Assembly: GCA_015058375.1 (NCBI GenBank)
Contig: SVCK01000071.1
Coordinates: forward strand, 1-40,472
Length of the DNA: 40,472 nucleotides
Direction: 5' to 3'
Source: Clostridium sp.
Lineage (GTDB): Bacteria > Bacillota > Clostridia > Clostridiales > Clostridiaceae
A program made the position numbers and the translations under genes. The notes below the pieces were generated by a model that saw nothing but the letters and a program-made list of their open reading frames with translations, did no database searches and was not told the DNA's origin. Of the stretch, positions 30,968 through 40,472 are shown piece after piece (the first letter of the stretch is position 1; each line of letters begins with the position of its first letter).

Positions 30968-31213
30968 ATGGAAAAAGGTATAGTTATTGTTACTGCTGAT
31001 GGTTTGAATGAAGAATATGAGTTAGAAATTCCGTTAAAAATTAGTGTCAAAGAATTATGTGCTGCTTTAAGTACAGCTCTTAAACTTGATGAAAGAGGCA
31101 TAGAGCTTAGTGGTTATTATATAAGAACAGAAAATCCAACCTGCTTTTTAAAAGGAAATGATATTTTAAGTGATTATAATATATCCTTTGGAAGTAAAAT
31201 AATTTTAATTTAA
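30968..31213 (+). CDS. YukD/EsaB-like ubiquitin-fold T7SS protein
   Basis: 81 aa, IVIVTADGLNEEYELEIPLKISVKELCAALSTALKL...; position directly before essC. Confidence 0.8.
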   Translation: MEKGIVIVTADGLNEEYELEIPLKISVKELCAALSTALKLDERGIELSGYYIRTENPTCFLKGNDILSDYNISFGSKIILI

Positions 31214-31228
31214 GGATGTGATCAAAGG

Positions 31229-34200
31229 ATGAGAGATATAAAAAATGTTCTTATATTGTTTAATAATGATTTCTATAAGGAAACGGATATAGATAGTTAT
31301 GAAAATAATGAACTTATAATTAGTAATGACATTGATAGCGATATTCCATTAAATATTGATGTAAATTTAAATTTTTCTCTAAAGCTTACAAAAAACTGTG
31401 GTTATTGGGAAATAAGCGAAGGTGAAAATGTTTATCTTGTTATAAATGATATTAAGGTAAGTTCTAAAAAACTTTTACATGGAGATCAAGTAAGTGTAAA
31501 ACTTTCAACTAATAGAATAGAGTTATTTAAGATTAACTTCTTTTTAGATTTCTCAAGTGGTAAGGAAAACTATGATAAAATAGTTTATTTTGATAATAAT
31601 GAGCAGATTACAATTGGAAGTGATGAAGATAATAACATATGTATCCAAGATACTTTAGTTGATAAACATCACTGTTACATAAAAAAGGATGGAAGAAAAT
31701 ATTCCATTGTTGATACAAATTCAAGATATAGCGTACATATAAATGGTAAAAAAATAAATAGACAAGCAAAACTTAATATTAATGATTTTATTATAATTTG
31801 TGGTTATAAGTTTCTCTTCAAAGGAGATAGGCTTCTTTTGAATAATTATAGTAATACAATTACTATAAAGAATCTTGATGTAAGTGTTAATGAAATAGCA
31901 AAGTCAACACTTCAATATCCAGAATTTATAAGGAACCCAAGATATATGTATAATCTTCCTGATGATAAGATAGAGATTATAGCTCCACCAAAGAAAGATA
32001 AAAAACCATCAGCAGAAACTTTTACGGCACTTATTCCAACTATTGCAATGATGGCATTAATGATAAGTGTACGAGCTGGAAGTAATAAAATTTATTATAT
32101 TGGTATGATTGGTATAACTATTTTTTCAACAGTACTTATGTATATTATGAAATATAGAAAGACAAGTAAAAAAATTAAGGAAAGAGATGAAAAGTATCTT
32201 TCTTATTTGCAAGATCAAGAAACGAAAGTAAATGAATTGTATAATGAACAGCAGAGAATAAGTCATATATTATATCCAAGTAATGAAGAATCTATAGAAG
32301 TAGTTGAAAGTTTTAATCATAGATTATGGGAAAAGGAAATTTTTCATGATGACTTTTTATCTGTTTGTATAGGTAAAGGCGTTGTTCCAATAAGTTTTGA
32401 AGTGGAAATTCCAAAAGAGCAATGGGGAGAAACTGAAGATGATCTTATTCTTTTACCTAGAGAACTTAAGGATAAGTATAAGGAAATTAAGGACATGCCT
32501 ATTACTTTAGATTTAACTAAGGAAGATGGTGTTGCTCTAATTGGTGAAAAGATTGATTTATATCAATTTGTTGTAAATATTATAATTCAAATAGTCAGTT
32601 ATCATTATTATGAAGATGTAAAGCTTGCTTTAATATGTGATGATGATGAAAAAGATCAATGGCAATGGCTTAGATGGCTTCCTCATGTTTGGAGTGCTGA
32701 TAAAAAGTTTAGATTCCTTGGAGAAGGTAAAGAAGCAGCTCATAATGTTATGTCTGTCTTAGTTAATTATTTTGAAGCTATGAAGGAAAATCAGGGGAAT
32801 AATAAAGAAAAAGAGAGAAAAGTTAAACCTTACTTTATTATATTGGTAACTAATCCTGAACTTTTAGATAAAGAAAAGTTATCGACTTATTTAGAAAGTG
32901 CAAATGGAATTGGCTATACTCCGATATTTTTATATGAACACTTTGAAAAAACACCTAAAAACTGTAGTGTTAAAATAAAGCTTTATAATAAAGAAGAAGG
33001 AGAAATGGTTCATTTTAATAAAGCTGAAGAAATTGTAAGATTTACATATAAGGCATCAAACCTTAATAATTATGAGGAATTTGCAAGAAGAATAGCTCCT
33101 ATATATGTTAAACAAAGCTATACAGATAGTTCTCTTCCTAAGAGTATTACTTTTTTTGAATTATATAAAGTTAATTCAGCTAGAGAAATTCCAATATATA
33201 AAAATTGGAATAGAAATCAAGTTTTTAAACATATTGCAGCACCTCTTGGAGTTGATACTTCAGGAAATCTTATAAGTCTTGATTTGCATGAAAAATTTCA
33301 TGGACCTCATGGACTTGTTGCAGGTACTACTGGTTCTGGTAAGAGTGAAATTTTACAAAGTTTAATAGCTTCACTTGCTGTAAATTATCATCCACATGAT
33401 ATTAATTTCATTCTTATAGATTACAAGGGTGGTGGTATGGCTAATTTATTTAGAGACCTTCCACATTTAGTAGGTACAATAACTAACTTAGATGGACGTG
33501 GAATTAATAGATCGTTAATAGCTATAAAATCAGAGCTTAAAAGACGTCAAAGAATGTTTGGTGAAGTTGATGTTAACCATATTGATGATTACATTAAGTT
33601 ATACAAGGAAGGTAAAGTAAAAGAGGCTATACCTCATCTAATTATGATTGCTGATGAATTTGCAGAACTTAAACATGATCAGCCAGAATTTATGCAAGAA
33701 CTTGTAAGTACAGCTAGAATTGGACGTAGTTTAGGCGTTCATTTGATTTTAGCTACTCAAAAGCCTTCAGGTGTTGTTAATGATCAAATTTGGAGTAATT
33801 CTAAGTTTAAGTTATGTTTAAAGGTTCAAGATGCATCAGATAGTAATGAAGTTTTAAAGAGTAAGTTGGCAGCGGACATAGTTGAGCCAGGTAGAGCATA
33901 TCTTCAGGTAGGTAATAATGAAATATTTGAATTATTCCAGTCAGCATGGTCTGGAGCTAAAGTGTTTGAAGACGATACTATACGTAAAAATGATATTGAA
34001 ATATCAAAAGTATCTATTGAAGGTATTAGACAAGTTATCTATTCTTCTAAAAAAGAAAATGAGGGTAAAAAGGCTATTACTGAATTAGATCAAGTTATAA
34101 GAACTGTTAATAATATTGCAAGAAAGAATAATATAGAAAAATTGCAAGGTCCATGGCTTCCTGAATTAGCAGAAGTTATTTTCTTAAGTGATATGCAAGA

Positions 34201-35776
34201 AGAGAGCAAAGGCTATAATAACTCTAGTGACATTACAGCTGTTATTGGTAAAGTCGATGATCCAGAAGGACAAGTTCAATATCCACTTGAAATTAACTTT
34301 ACTAAGAGAGGTAATGTAATTTTAATTGGTGGTGCAGGTTATGGTAAAACTACCACTCTTGAAACTATGATTGTATCTTTAGCTAAAAAATATCAGCCTA
34401 AAGATGTAAATATTTATATTTTAGATTTTGGTACAAGAGTTCTTAAAGTATTTGAAAAACTTCCTCATGTTGGTGGAGTTATATTAAAAGATGATGATGA
34501 AAAGTTAGTAAGGTTAATAAGACTTATTAGAAAAGAAATGGAAGTTAGAAAAGATATGTTCTCTAAGGTGGGTGTTGCATCATTAAATTCATATAAAGAA
34601 GCAACAGGTATAGACTTGCCTCAAATGATTATTATAGTAGATAACTTTGTTGCAATGAAGGAAATGTATGACTTTGCAGAAGAAGAACTAACATATATAT
34701 CAAGAGAAGGTATTACGCTTGGAATATCAGTAGTTCTTTCAACAGCAGGATTTAATAATATTAGATACAAAATGGCTAGTAATTTTAATGAAATGCTTGC
34801 TCTTCCTTGTCAAGATAAGAGTGAATACAGTGCTATGTTTGGAACTTCTAGAGTAAATCCAGCTAATATTAGAGGGAGAGTATTATTAAAAACTGATAGA
34901 ATTATAGAAGCACAAGTTTGCCTGCCTGTTTTGGGAGAAAGTGATATAGAAAGAGTTAATGCATTAAAAGAGTTTATTGAAACTACAGCACAAAATACTA
35001 AAGGTAAAGCTAAGAAAATTCCATTTATGCCTGAACAATTACATTTCTCTGATATGGAAGAGTATAATGGAAGAGAAGGAATTATTCCAGTTGGTATAAC
35101 TTATGATGATATTGAAGAGAGAGTAATTAACTTAAATGAGCATCCATTTGCTGTTATTATAGGTAAAGACAAAAGCGGCAAGACTAATTTCATTAAGAAT
35201 GTCATAAGTACATTAAGTGTAGATGATAATGTTATTTATGCTTTTGATTCTAAGAAAATGGCACTTAGAAATGTTAAGAATTTAGAAAATGTTAAATATA
35301 TTTGCAGTACAGATGATACTGAAGAAATTTTCAATGAAATCATGGATATTGTTAATGAAAGAAGCGAAAAGTATAATGAAGGCTTGTTAGATGATAATTT
35401 TGATGAAGCTGCATTACTTAAGACTTTCACAAGAATTATGATTGTTGTTGATAATCTAAAGGACTTTGTTGAATATACAGATAAGAAACGTAGAGAAGAT
35501 TTTAATACTATAATCACTAAACATAGAGAACTTAAAATCAATATTATGATTTCTAGTGATGATGCTGGATATAAAGAATTATTATATGCAGAACCATTCT
35601 TGAAAAAGTTAAAGGAAGAACAGTTTGGTTTATTATTTACAGATTTAGATGCACAAAAGACTTTCGATGTATATCTTAAGTATGGTAGAAAGAAGGAAGT
35701 TCTTAAAGATGGAGATGGATTTATCATTAACAAAGGTAAGTTTGAATTTGTAAAAACACCACTTAGTGATATGTAA
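31229..35776 (+). CDS. essC: T7SSb FtsK/SpoIIIE-type ATPase EssC/YukB
   Basis: 1515 aa; N-terminal FHA-like regions, two TM segments, three P-loop domains (GTTGSGKSE, GGAGYGKTT, GKDKSGKTN), FILIDYKGGGMANLFRDLPHLVGTITNLDG. Confidence 0.95.
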   Translation: MRDIKNVLILFNNDFYKETDIDSYENNELIISNDIDSDIPLNIDVNLNFSLKLTKNCGYWEISEGENVYLVINDIKVSSKKLLHGDQVSVKLSTNRIELFKINFFLDFSSGKENYDKIVYFDNNEQITIGSDEDNNICIQDTLVDKHHCYIKKDGRKYSIVDTNSRYSVHINGKKINRQAKLNINDFIIICGYKFLFKGDRLLLNNYSNTITIKNLDVSVNEIAKSTLQYPEFIRNPRYMYNLPDDKIEIIAPPKKDKKPSAETFTALIPTIAMMALMISVRAGSNKIYYIGMIGITIFSTVLMYIMKYRKTSKKIKERDEKYLSYLQDQETKVNELYNEQQRISHILYPSNEESIEVVESFNHRLWEKEIFHDDFLSVCIGKGVVPISFEVEIPKEQWGETEDDLILLPRELKDKYKEIKDMPITLDLTKEDGVALIGEKIDLYQFVVNIIIQIVSYHYYEDVKLALICDDDEKDQWQWLRWLPHVWSADKKFRFLGEGKEAAHNVMSVLVNYFEAMKENQGNNKEKERKVKPYFIILVTNPELLDKEKLSTYLESANGIGYTPIFLYEHFEKTPKNCSVKIKLYNKEEGEMVHFNKAEEIVRFTYKASNLNNYEEFARRIAPIYVKQSYTDSSLPKSITFFELYKVNSAREIPIYKNWNRNQVFKHIAAPLGVDTSGNLISLDLHEKFHGPHGLVAGTTGSGKSEILQSLIASLAVNYHPHDINFILIDYKGGGMANLFRDLPHLVGTITNLDGRGINRSLIAIKSELKRRQRMFGEVDVNHIDDYIKLYKEGKVKEAIPHLIMIADEFAELKHDQPEFMQELVSTARIGRSLGVHLILATQKPSGVVNDQIWSNSKFKLCLKVQDASDSNEVLKSKLAADIVEPGRAYLQVGNNEIFELFQSAWSGAKVFEDDTIRKNDIEISKVSIEGIRQVIYSSKKENEGKKAITELDQVIRTVNNIARKNNIEKLQGPWLPELAEVIFLSDMQEESKGYNNSSDITAVIGKVDDPEGQVQYPLEINFTKRGNVILIGGAGYGKTTTLETMIVSLAKKYQPKDVNIYILDFGTRVLKVFEKLPHVGGVILKDDDEKLVRLIRLIRKEMEVRKDMFSKVGVASLNSYKEATGIDLPQMIIIVDNFVAMKEMYDFAEEELTYISREGITLGISVVLSTAGFNNIRYKMASNFNEMLALPCQDKSEYSAMFGTSRVNPANIRGRVLLKTDRIIEAQVCLPVLGESDIERVNALKEFIETTAQNTKGKAKKIPFMPEQLHFSDMEEYNGREGIIPVGITYDDIEERVINLNEHPFAVIIGKDKSGKTNFIKNVISTLSVDDNVIYAFDSKKMALRNVKNLENVKYICSTDDTEEIFNEIMDIVNERSEKYNEGLLDDNFDEAALLKTFTRIMIVVDNLKDFVEYTDKKRREDFNTIITKHRELKINIMISSDDAGYKELLYAEPFLKKLKEEQFGLLFTDLDAQKTFDVYLKYGRKKEVLKDGDGFIINKGKFEFVKTPLSDM

Positions 35777-35789
35777 GATAAAAATTATT

Positions 35790-35825
35790 AAGGAATTGGT
35801 AGAAAATTTATGCCAATTCCTTTTT
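35790..35825 (+). terminator. Terminator between essC and the WXG100 gene
   Basis: aaggaattgg ... ccaattccttttt. Confidence 0.85.
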
Positions 35826-36065
35826 GGCATCTAGAAATGTATAAAATTATGCTTTAAGTAGTAAATTGTGCAAAGCGTTAAATGAAGGGTTAAGAAAAGC
35901 AATGTAAATAGAAAATAAAATTAATATTAAAAATTATGGTATAAAAAACTTTTAATTGACATAAATCTACTTTTTTTATTATCACATTATGTATATATGA
36001 GTCATATATGGTATTTACAAAACTAATTGTAAATGATAGAATAATATTGAAAGGTGGTTAGAATT

Positions 36066-36362
36066 ATGGCAAATATTAGATTCAGTCCAGAAGAAGTTTC
36101 AGGTATTTCTTCAAGAATAGTAGCATCAAAGGAAAGCGTAGAAAGCGAAGTACAAACTTTACAATCAACTATAGATGAATTATGTGATGGATGGGATGGA
36201 GTTGCAAGTGATAAGTACAGAGATGAATTTGCAGAACTTAAATCTCAAGTAATGGACAAGTTTGTTACAATGTTAGATGAATTACATGCACAATTAGATT
36301 CAATTTCAGAAGCTATGCAACAAGCTGATCAAGATCTTGCAAGCAAGATATCAATGAGATAG
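36066..36362 (+). CDS. esxA: WXG100 family protein (EsxA-like)
   Basis: 98 aa, two-helix pattern with DGWDGVASDKYRDEF; ATG 36066 after aaaggtgg. Confidence 0.93.
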   Translation: MANIRFSPEEVSGISSRIVASKESVESEVQTLQSTIDELCDGWDGVASDKYRDEFAELKSQVMDKFVTMLDELHAQLDSISEAMQQADQDLASKISMR

Positions 36363-36381
36363 TTTAATACATATTTTATTT

Positions 36382-36413
36382 AGCCAGTTAGTAAGTATAC
36401 TAACTGGTTTTTG
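36382..36413 (+). terminator. Terminator after WXG100 gene
   Basis: ccagttagtaagtatactaactggttttt. Confidence 0.8.
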
Positions 36414-36480
36414 CATATTTCTGATTTAAAGCTATAATATTACTGATGGTTAAAATATTTAAGACATAGGAGAAACATAT

Positions 36481-37689
36481 ATGAACAAAGAATTATTAAT
36501 AATAGATGGTAGCAGTTTATTAAGTACATGTTTTTATGCAACTGCTAGAGAATTCTTAATGGCTAAAACTCCAGAAGATAAGGAAAAAGCAGAAAAAAGA
36601 TTGTTACAAACTTCAACAGGGGTTTATACTAATGGAGTATTTACTTTTATGAAAACTTTACTTAATATTATAGATAAACAAAAACCAAGCCATTTAGCAG
36701 TAGTTTGGGATGTAAGTCGTGCAACATTTAGAAAAGAGATAAGCTCAGATTACAAAGGAAATAGAAAAGCTACACCAAAACCACTTACTGAGCAGTTTAT
36801 TACAACACAAAATCTATTAAAAGATTTAGTACCTCAGTTTATGAGTGATTTAAATGATGAAATTTTTTATGAAGCTGATGATTTTGCAGGAACTTTAGCT
36901 AAGAAATTTGAAAGTGAAATACCTGTAGTTTTATATACTAAGGATGTAGATTATCTTCAGCTTGTAAGTGATAATACTAGAGTATGGCTTGGAACAAATA
37001 AAGCTGATGAATTGTATGAAAAATTGAAGATGGATAGAAAAGAATTTAATATTCCATCAGGAACTTTTGAATATACTTTATCAACTCTAAAAGATGTAAA
37101 TAATCTTATGCCTTATCAGATAATAGAATATAAGGCTTTATCAGGAGATAGTGCAGATAATATACCAGGTGTTAAAGGTATTGGTGATAAAGCTTCAATT
37201 CCTCTTCTTAATGAATATGGTGATATAGAAACAATATATGAAGTTATAGAAGATTTAGACAAGAAAGAAGAAAAAGAATTAAAGAAATTCTTTAAAGAAT
37301 CATTAGGTATATCAAGAAGTCCTATTGCTACTTTATTAAAGGAAGGAACTATTGGACTTGATAATTCTGAAACTCTTTCGTACAAATGTATAAAAGAAGC
37401 TATTACAGATGAAGAAAAAGAAACTCAAAAGCTTGTTGAAGAAAAGTTTGGTAAACTTAAATTTCCTATAGCTATAACATCAGAAGATGGTCTTTCAAAG
37501 CTTAGAGAACATGATATATATGCAATAGATATATCTGCAAAGGAATCAGCTTTTATGAGCAAAGAACTTGCTACTATTAAAACTGATATTCAAATAGATA
37601 ATACACTTGAAGATCTTGTGTTAAACATAGATAGGGATGAATTAAAGAAAAGATTATTAGAACTTGAAATTAAAACATTAATAAAATAA
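36481..37689 (+). CDS. 5'-3' exonuclease (Pol I N-terminal-type)
   Basis: LLIIDGSSLLSTCFYATA, VWDVSRATFRKEISSDYKGNR, ALSGDSADNIPGVKGIGDKASIPLL. Confidence 0.9.
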   Translation: MNKELLIIDGSSLLSTCFYATAREFLMAKTPEDKEKAEKRLLQTSTGVYTNGVFTFMKTLLNIIDKQKPSHLAVVWDVSRATFRKEISSDYKGNRKATPKPLTEQFITTQNLLKDLVPQFMSDLNDEIFYEADDFAGTLAKKFESEIPVVLYTKDVDYLQLVSDNTRVWLGTNKADELYEKLKMDRKEFNIPSGTFEYTLSTLKDVNNLMPYQIIEYKALSGDSADNIPGVKGIGDKASIPLLNEYGDIETIYEVIEDLDKKEEKELKKFFKESLGISRSPIATLLKEGTIGLDNSETLSYKCIKEAITDEEKETQKLVEEKFGKLKFPIAITSEDGLSKLREHDIYAIDISAKESAFMSKELATIKTDIQIDNTLEDLVLNIDRDELKKRLLELEIKTLIK

Positions 37690-37705
37690 AGTATTTAAGG
37701 TTAAC

Positions 37706-37753
37706 AAAATTTAGCGTCTTAGACAATCTGTTGTTTAGGACGCTAAATTTTAT
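37706..37753 (+). terminator. Terminator hairpin
   Basis: aaaatttagcgtcttagacaa tctg ttgtttaggacgctaaatttt. Confidence 0.75.
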
Positions 37754-37797
37754 GGTATAATGATATAATTAAAAAAATTAATCAGGAGAAATTTAAA

Positions 37798-40472
37798 TGA
37801 TAAAACAAGCATTAATAGAAGGTTTTAATAAAAGCACATTAGGTAATAATGAGAGAAAAGGTGAAAGAATTTTAAAAAATGATTTGATTTCAGATATTAA
37901 TGAATCAGTATCAGGAAATAATATAGAAATTAAAAGTAGAGTTATTTCTGAGAATCTTTTTAATGAATATTCATGTAAGATTGACATAGATAAAGCAAGT
38001 AAAGAAGTAGTGCTTTGCAGTTGCACTTGTGCTGATTTTGAAAAGAATACAGCAAGAAGAAAACAATATGCTTGCAAACATATATCAGCAACCTTCTTTA
38101 AGTTTTTAAGAGATATAGATGAAGCCCCTCAAATTTTAGATTCTTTAGGAATTATAGAAAAGAAAAAAGAATTAGTAAAAGCATCAGAGAAGTCTATACT
38201 TGATTTTTTATTAGCAGATGATAGTTATAAGGAAGAAATAAAAATAGAAGTTATTTTAAATAAAATATCATGGACAGGAAAGATATCTGCTGAATTTAAA
38301 ATAGGGAAAAATGGCTTGAAGTCTAATAAATTGTATTCATTAAAAGATATTGATAGCTTTCTTGTAGCTTTATATAATAAGATTCCGATTAATTATGGAA
38401 AGGACTTTACATTTGATATAACTAAACAAAGGCTTAGTACTAAAGATAAAGAATTAATAAATTTTATAGAACTTTTAAAGGATATAGATCTATCAGGTTC
38501 ATCATATAAAAGAGTGGAGCAAAAAATGGTTTCAGGAAAAAATATAAATATCCCTAAAGCTCTTTTAAGACAATTTCTTACTATAATAAAGAACCATAGA
38601 GTTTATCTTGGAACAGGTTTTTACTCAAGACAAATTGAAACAGAAATTATAGACAAAGAGATGAGAGTACCATTTAATTTAAAGGAAGTAGGGGATATGC
38701 TAAAGCTTGAAGCACCTAATGGTGTTCCTGAAGTTTTAGGGGATAGTGACAATGTTTTTATGTATGATACTGTTATTTATATTCCACCTATGGAACAGAT
38801 AGAAAAGTTAATGCCATATATTGAAGCATTTAATAGAAGTAATGCAATGTTCTTTACAAAGAGTGAAGAAGAAAGAGTTTTTAAAAAGTTAATACCATCA
38901 ATTCAAAAGGTATCAAAAGATATTCAGCTATCTAGAAAAATTAGTGAAAAAATAATTATAGCACCAGTTAAATTTAAATTTTATTTTGATAAAGATGAAG
39001 AAATTTATTTGAAATTAATTGTTAGTTACAATAATTATGAATTTAACTATTTTGAAGATTTTAAGGAAAAAATAATATATAGAGATGCTATAAAGGAAGG
39101 TAAGGTAATTGAACTTTTAAGATCTTTAGGTTTTGAAGCTGTTAATAAAAAATTTGTGTTCTTTAAAAGTGAAGAATATATATTTAATTTCTTTAAAAAA
39201 GATATACAGCAGCTACAAAATATTGGAGAAGTATTTTATTCTGATAATTTTACAGGAATTAAGTCATTAAATTCAGCAAGCTTTAAAGCAGATGTCAGAG
39301 CGGGTAAATATGATTACTTTGACTTTAAGTTTAAAATAGCTGATTTAAGTAAAGAAGAAACTTATAATATTTTAAATGCTTTTAGAGATAATAAAAAATA
39401 TTATAGATTAAAAAATGGTGAGTTTTTAGACTTAGAAGAAATTGAACTTAAAAAGTTTTTAAAGCTTTTAGATAGCCTTGAAAATGATTCTGAAATAATT
39501 GATAATACTATCTCAATACCTAAGTCAAAAGGAATATATTTAGAAGATTATCTAGAAGAAGAGGATATAAAATATGTTAAAGGAAGAAGAGGTCTTAAAT
39601 CTTTAAAAAATTCTTTGAACAAGTTAAAACATAAGGAATTTCCTCTTCCAAACAATATAAATGCTGAACTTAGACAATATCAAAAAGATGGTTATGTATG
39701 GCTTAAAACACTTGATTTCTTAGGGTTTGGAGGGATTTTAGGAGATGAAATGGGACTTGGTAAAACTCTTCAAACAATTACTTTTTTAGCTTCAGTTAAA
39801 GGAAGCAAAGCCATTATAATAGCCCCAACTTCTTTAGTGTATAACTGGAAAAGTGAGTTTTTAAAATTTGCTCCAGAGATAAAGGTAGCTGTTTTAAATG
39901 GAACTCCTAGTCAAAGAGAATATATCTTTAATCATTATGAGGAATATAATGTATTACTTACTACTTATAATTTGGCAAAAAGGGATGCTAAATTTTATGA
40001 AAAAATAGAATTTGATTATTGCATTTTAGATGAAGCTCAAAATATAAAAAATGGACATTCTCAAAATGCTAAAGCATGTAAAGCTATAAAAGCTAAAAGA
40101 AAGTATGCTTTAACAGGTACACCACTTGAAAATTCTCTAATGGAACTTTGGTCTATTTTTGATTTTGTAATGCCTGGATATTTGTATGATGAAAAGAAAT
40201 TTACAACAAGATATCATCGAAGACTTAATGAAGATGAAGTTATAATAAAAGAATTGACAACAATGATTAAACCTTTCATTTTAAGAAGATATAAGAAGGA
40301 TGTTATAAAAGAACTTCCAGATAAGATTGAAAAGAAGTTAGTTGTTCCAATGACAGATGAGCAGACTGAAGTTTATGCAACCTTTGCAAAGTATGCTAAA
40401 GATGTTATAGAGAAAAAAGTTAAAGATGATGAATTTAAAAAGAGTAAAATAGAGATTTTATCCTTTATAACA
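37798..40472 (+). CDS. SNF2-family DEAD/DEAH-like helicase with N-terminal SWIM zinc finger (3' end outside window)
   Basis: SWIM CTCADFEKNTARRKQYACKH; GGILGDEMGLGKTLQTITFLA; LDEAQNIKN; ALTGTPLENSLMELWSIFDFVMPGYL; open to the window end. Confidence 0.92.

Noticed and set aside
35236-35733. 165-aa minus-strand ORF inside essC (and other minus-strand ORFs such as 861-1076, 4028-4270, 8031-8336, 29519-29830)
   Set aside because: Low-complexity antisense shadows of strongly supported + strand genes, without RBS or recognisable domains.
35956-35985. TTGACA at 35956-35961 as the WXG100 gene promoter
   Set aside because: Good -35 but no convincing -10 at 17-18 nt; a promoter is likely here but not placed.
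1-40472. CRISPR arrays, prophage, transposases, tRNA or rRNA genes
   Set aside because: No repeat-spacer pattern, integrase/transposase ORF, or recognisable RNA gene was seen.

Overview
AT-rich, low-GC Firmicute (Clostridium-like) chromosomal segment with nearly all genes on the + strand. Left to right: (1) the 3' part of a type II fatty-acid synthesis operon (fabG end, fabF, accB, fabZ, accC, accD, accA); (2) a DUF4003-like gene, an orphan HutP-family antiterminator, and ackA; (3) a DinG/Rad3-type helicase interrupted by an in-frame TAG; (4) a BMP-family nucleoside-type ABC importer (lipoprotein, ATPase, two permeases); (5) a methyltransferase, plsY and a HAD phosphatase; (6) a type VII secretion (T7SS) effector cassette: DUF4176-like protein, two small helical proteins, an LXG-like protein with a C-terminal TNT (NAD+ glycohydrolase-type) toxin domain, and a small candidate immunity gene; (7) a second methyltransferase and two tandem YkuD L,D-transpeptidases; (8) an unusual compact T7SS machinery locus: two FHA proteins with a shared N-terminal domain, a CpaE/TadZ-like ATPase, YukD/EsaB, EssC and a WXG100 protein, with no recognisable EsaA/EssA/EssB nearby; (9) a 5'-3' exonuclease and a SWIM/SNF2 helicase truncated by the window end. 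The best leads are the variant T7SS with its TNT effector, a duplicated ETTL threonine motif next to the only canonical-looking stand-alone FHA domain, a run of UAG triplets before a terminator between hutP and ackA, and the TAG-interrupted helicase. Family assignments were made by reading motifs; no database searches were run.
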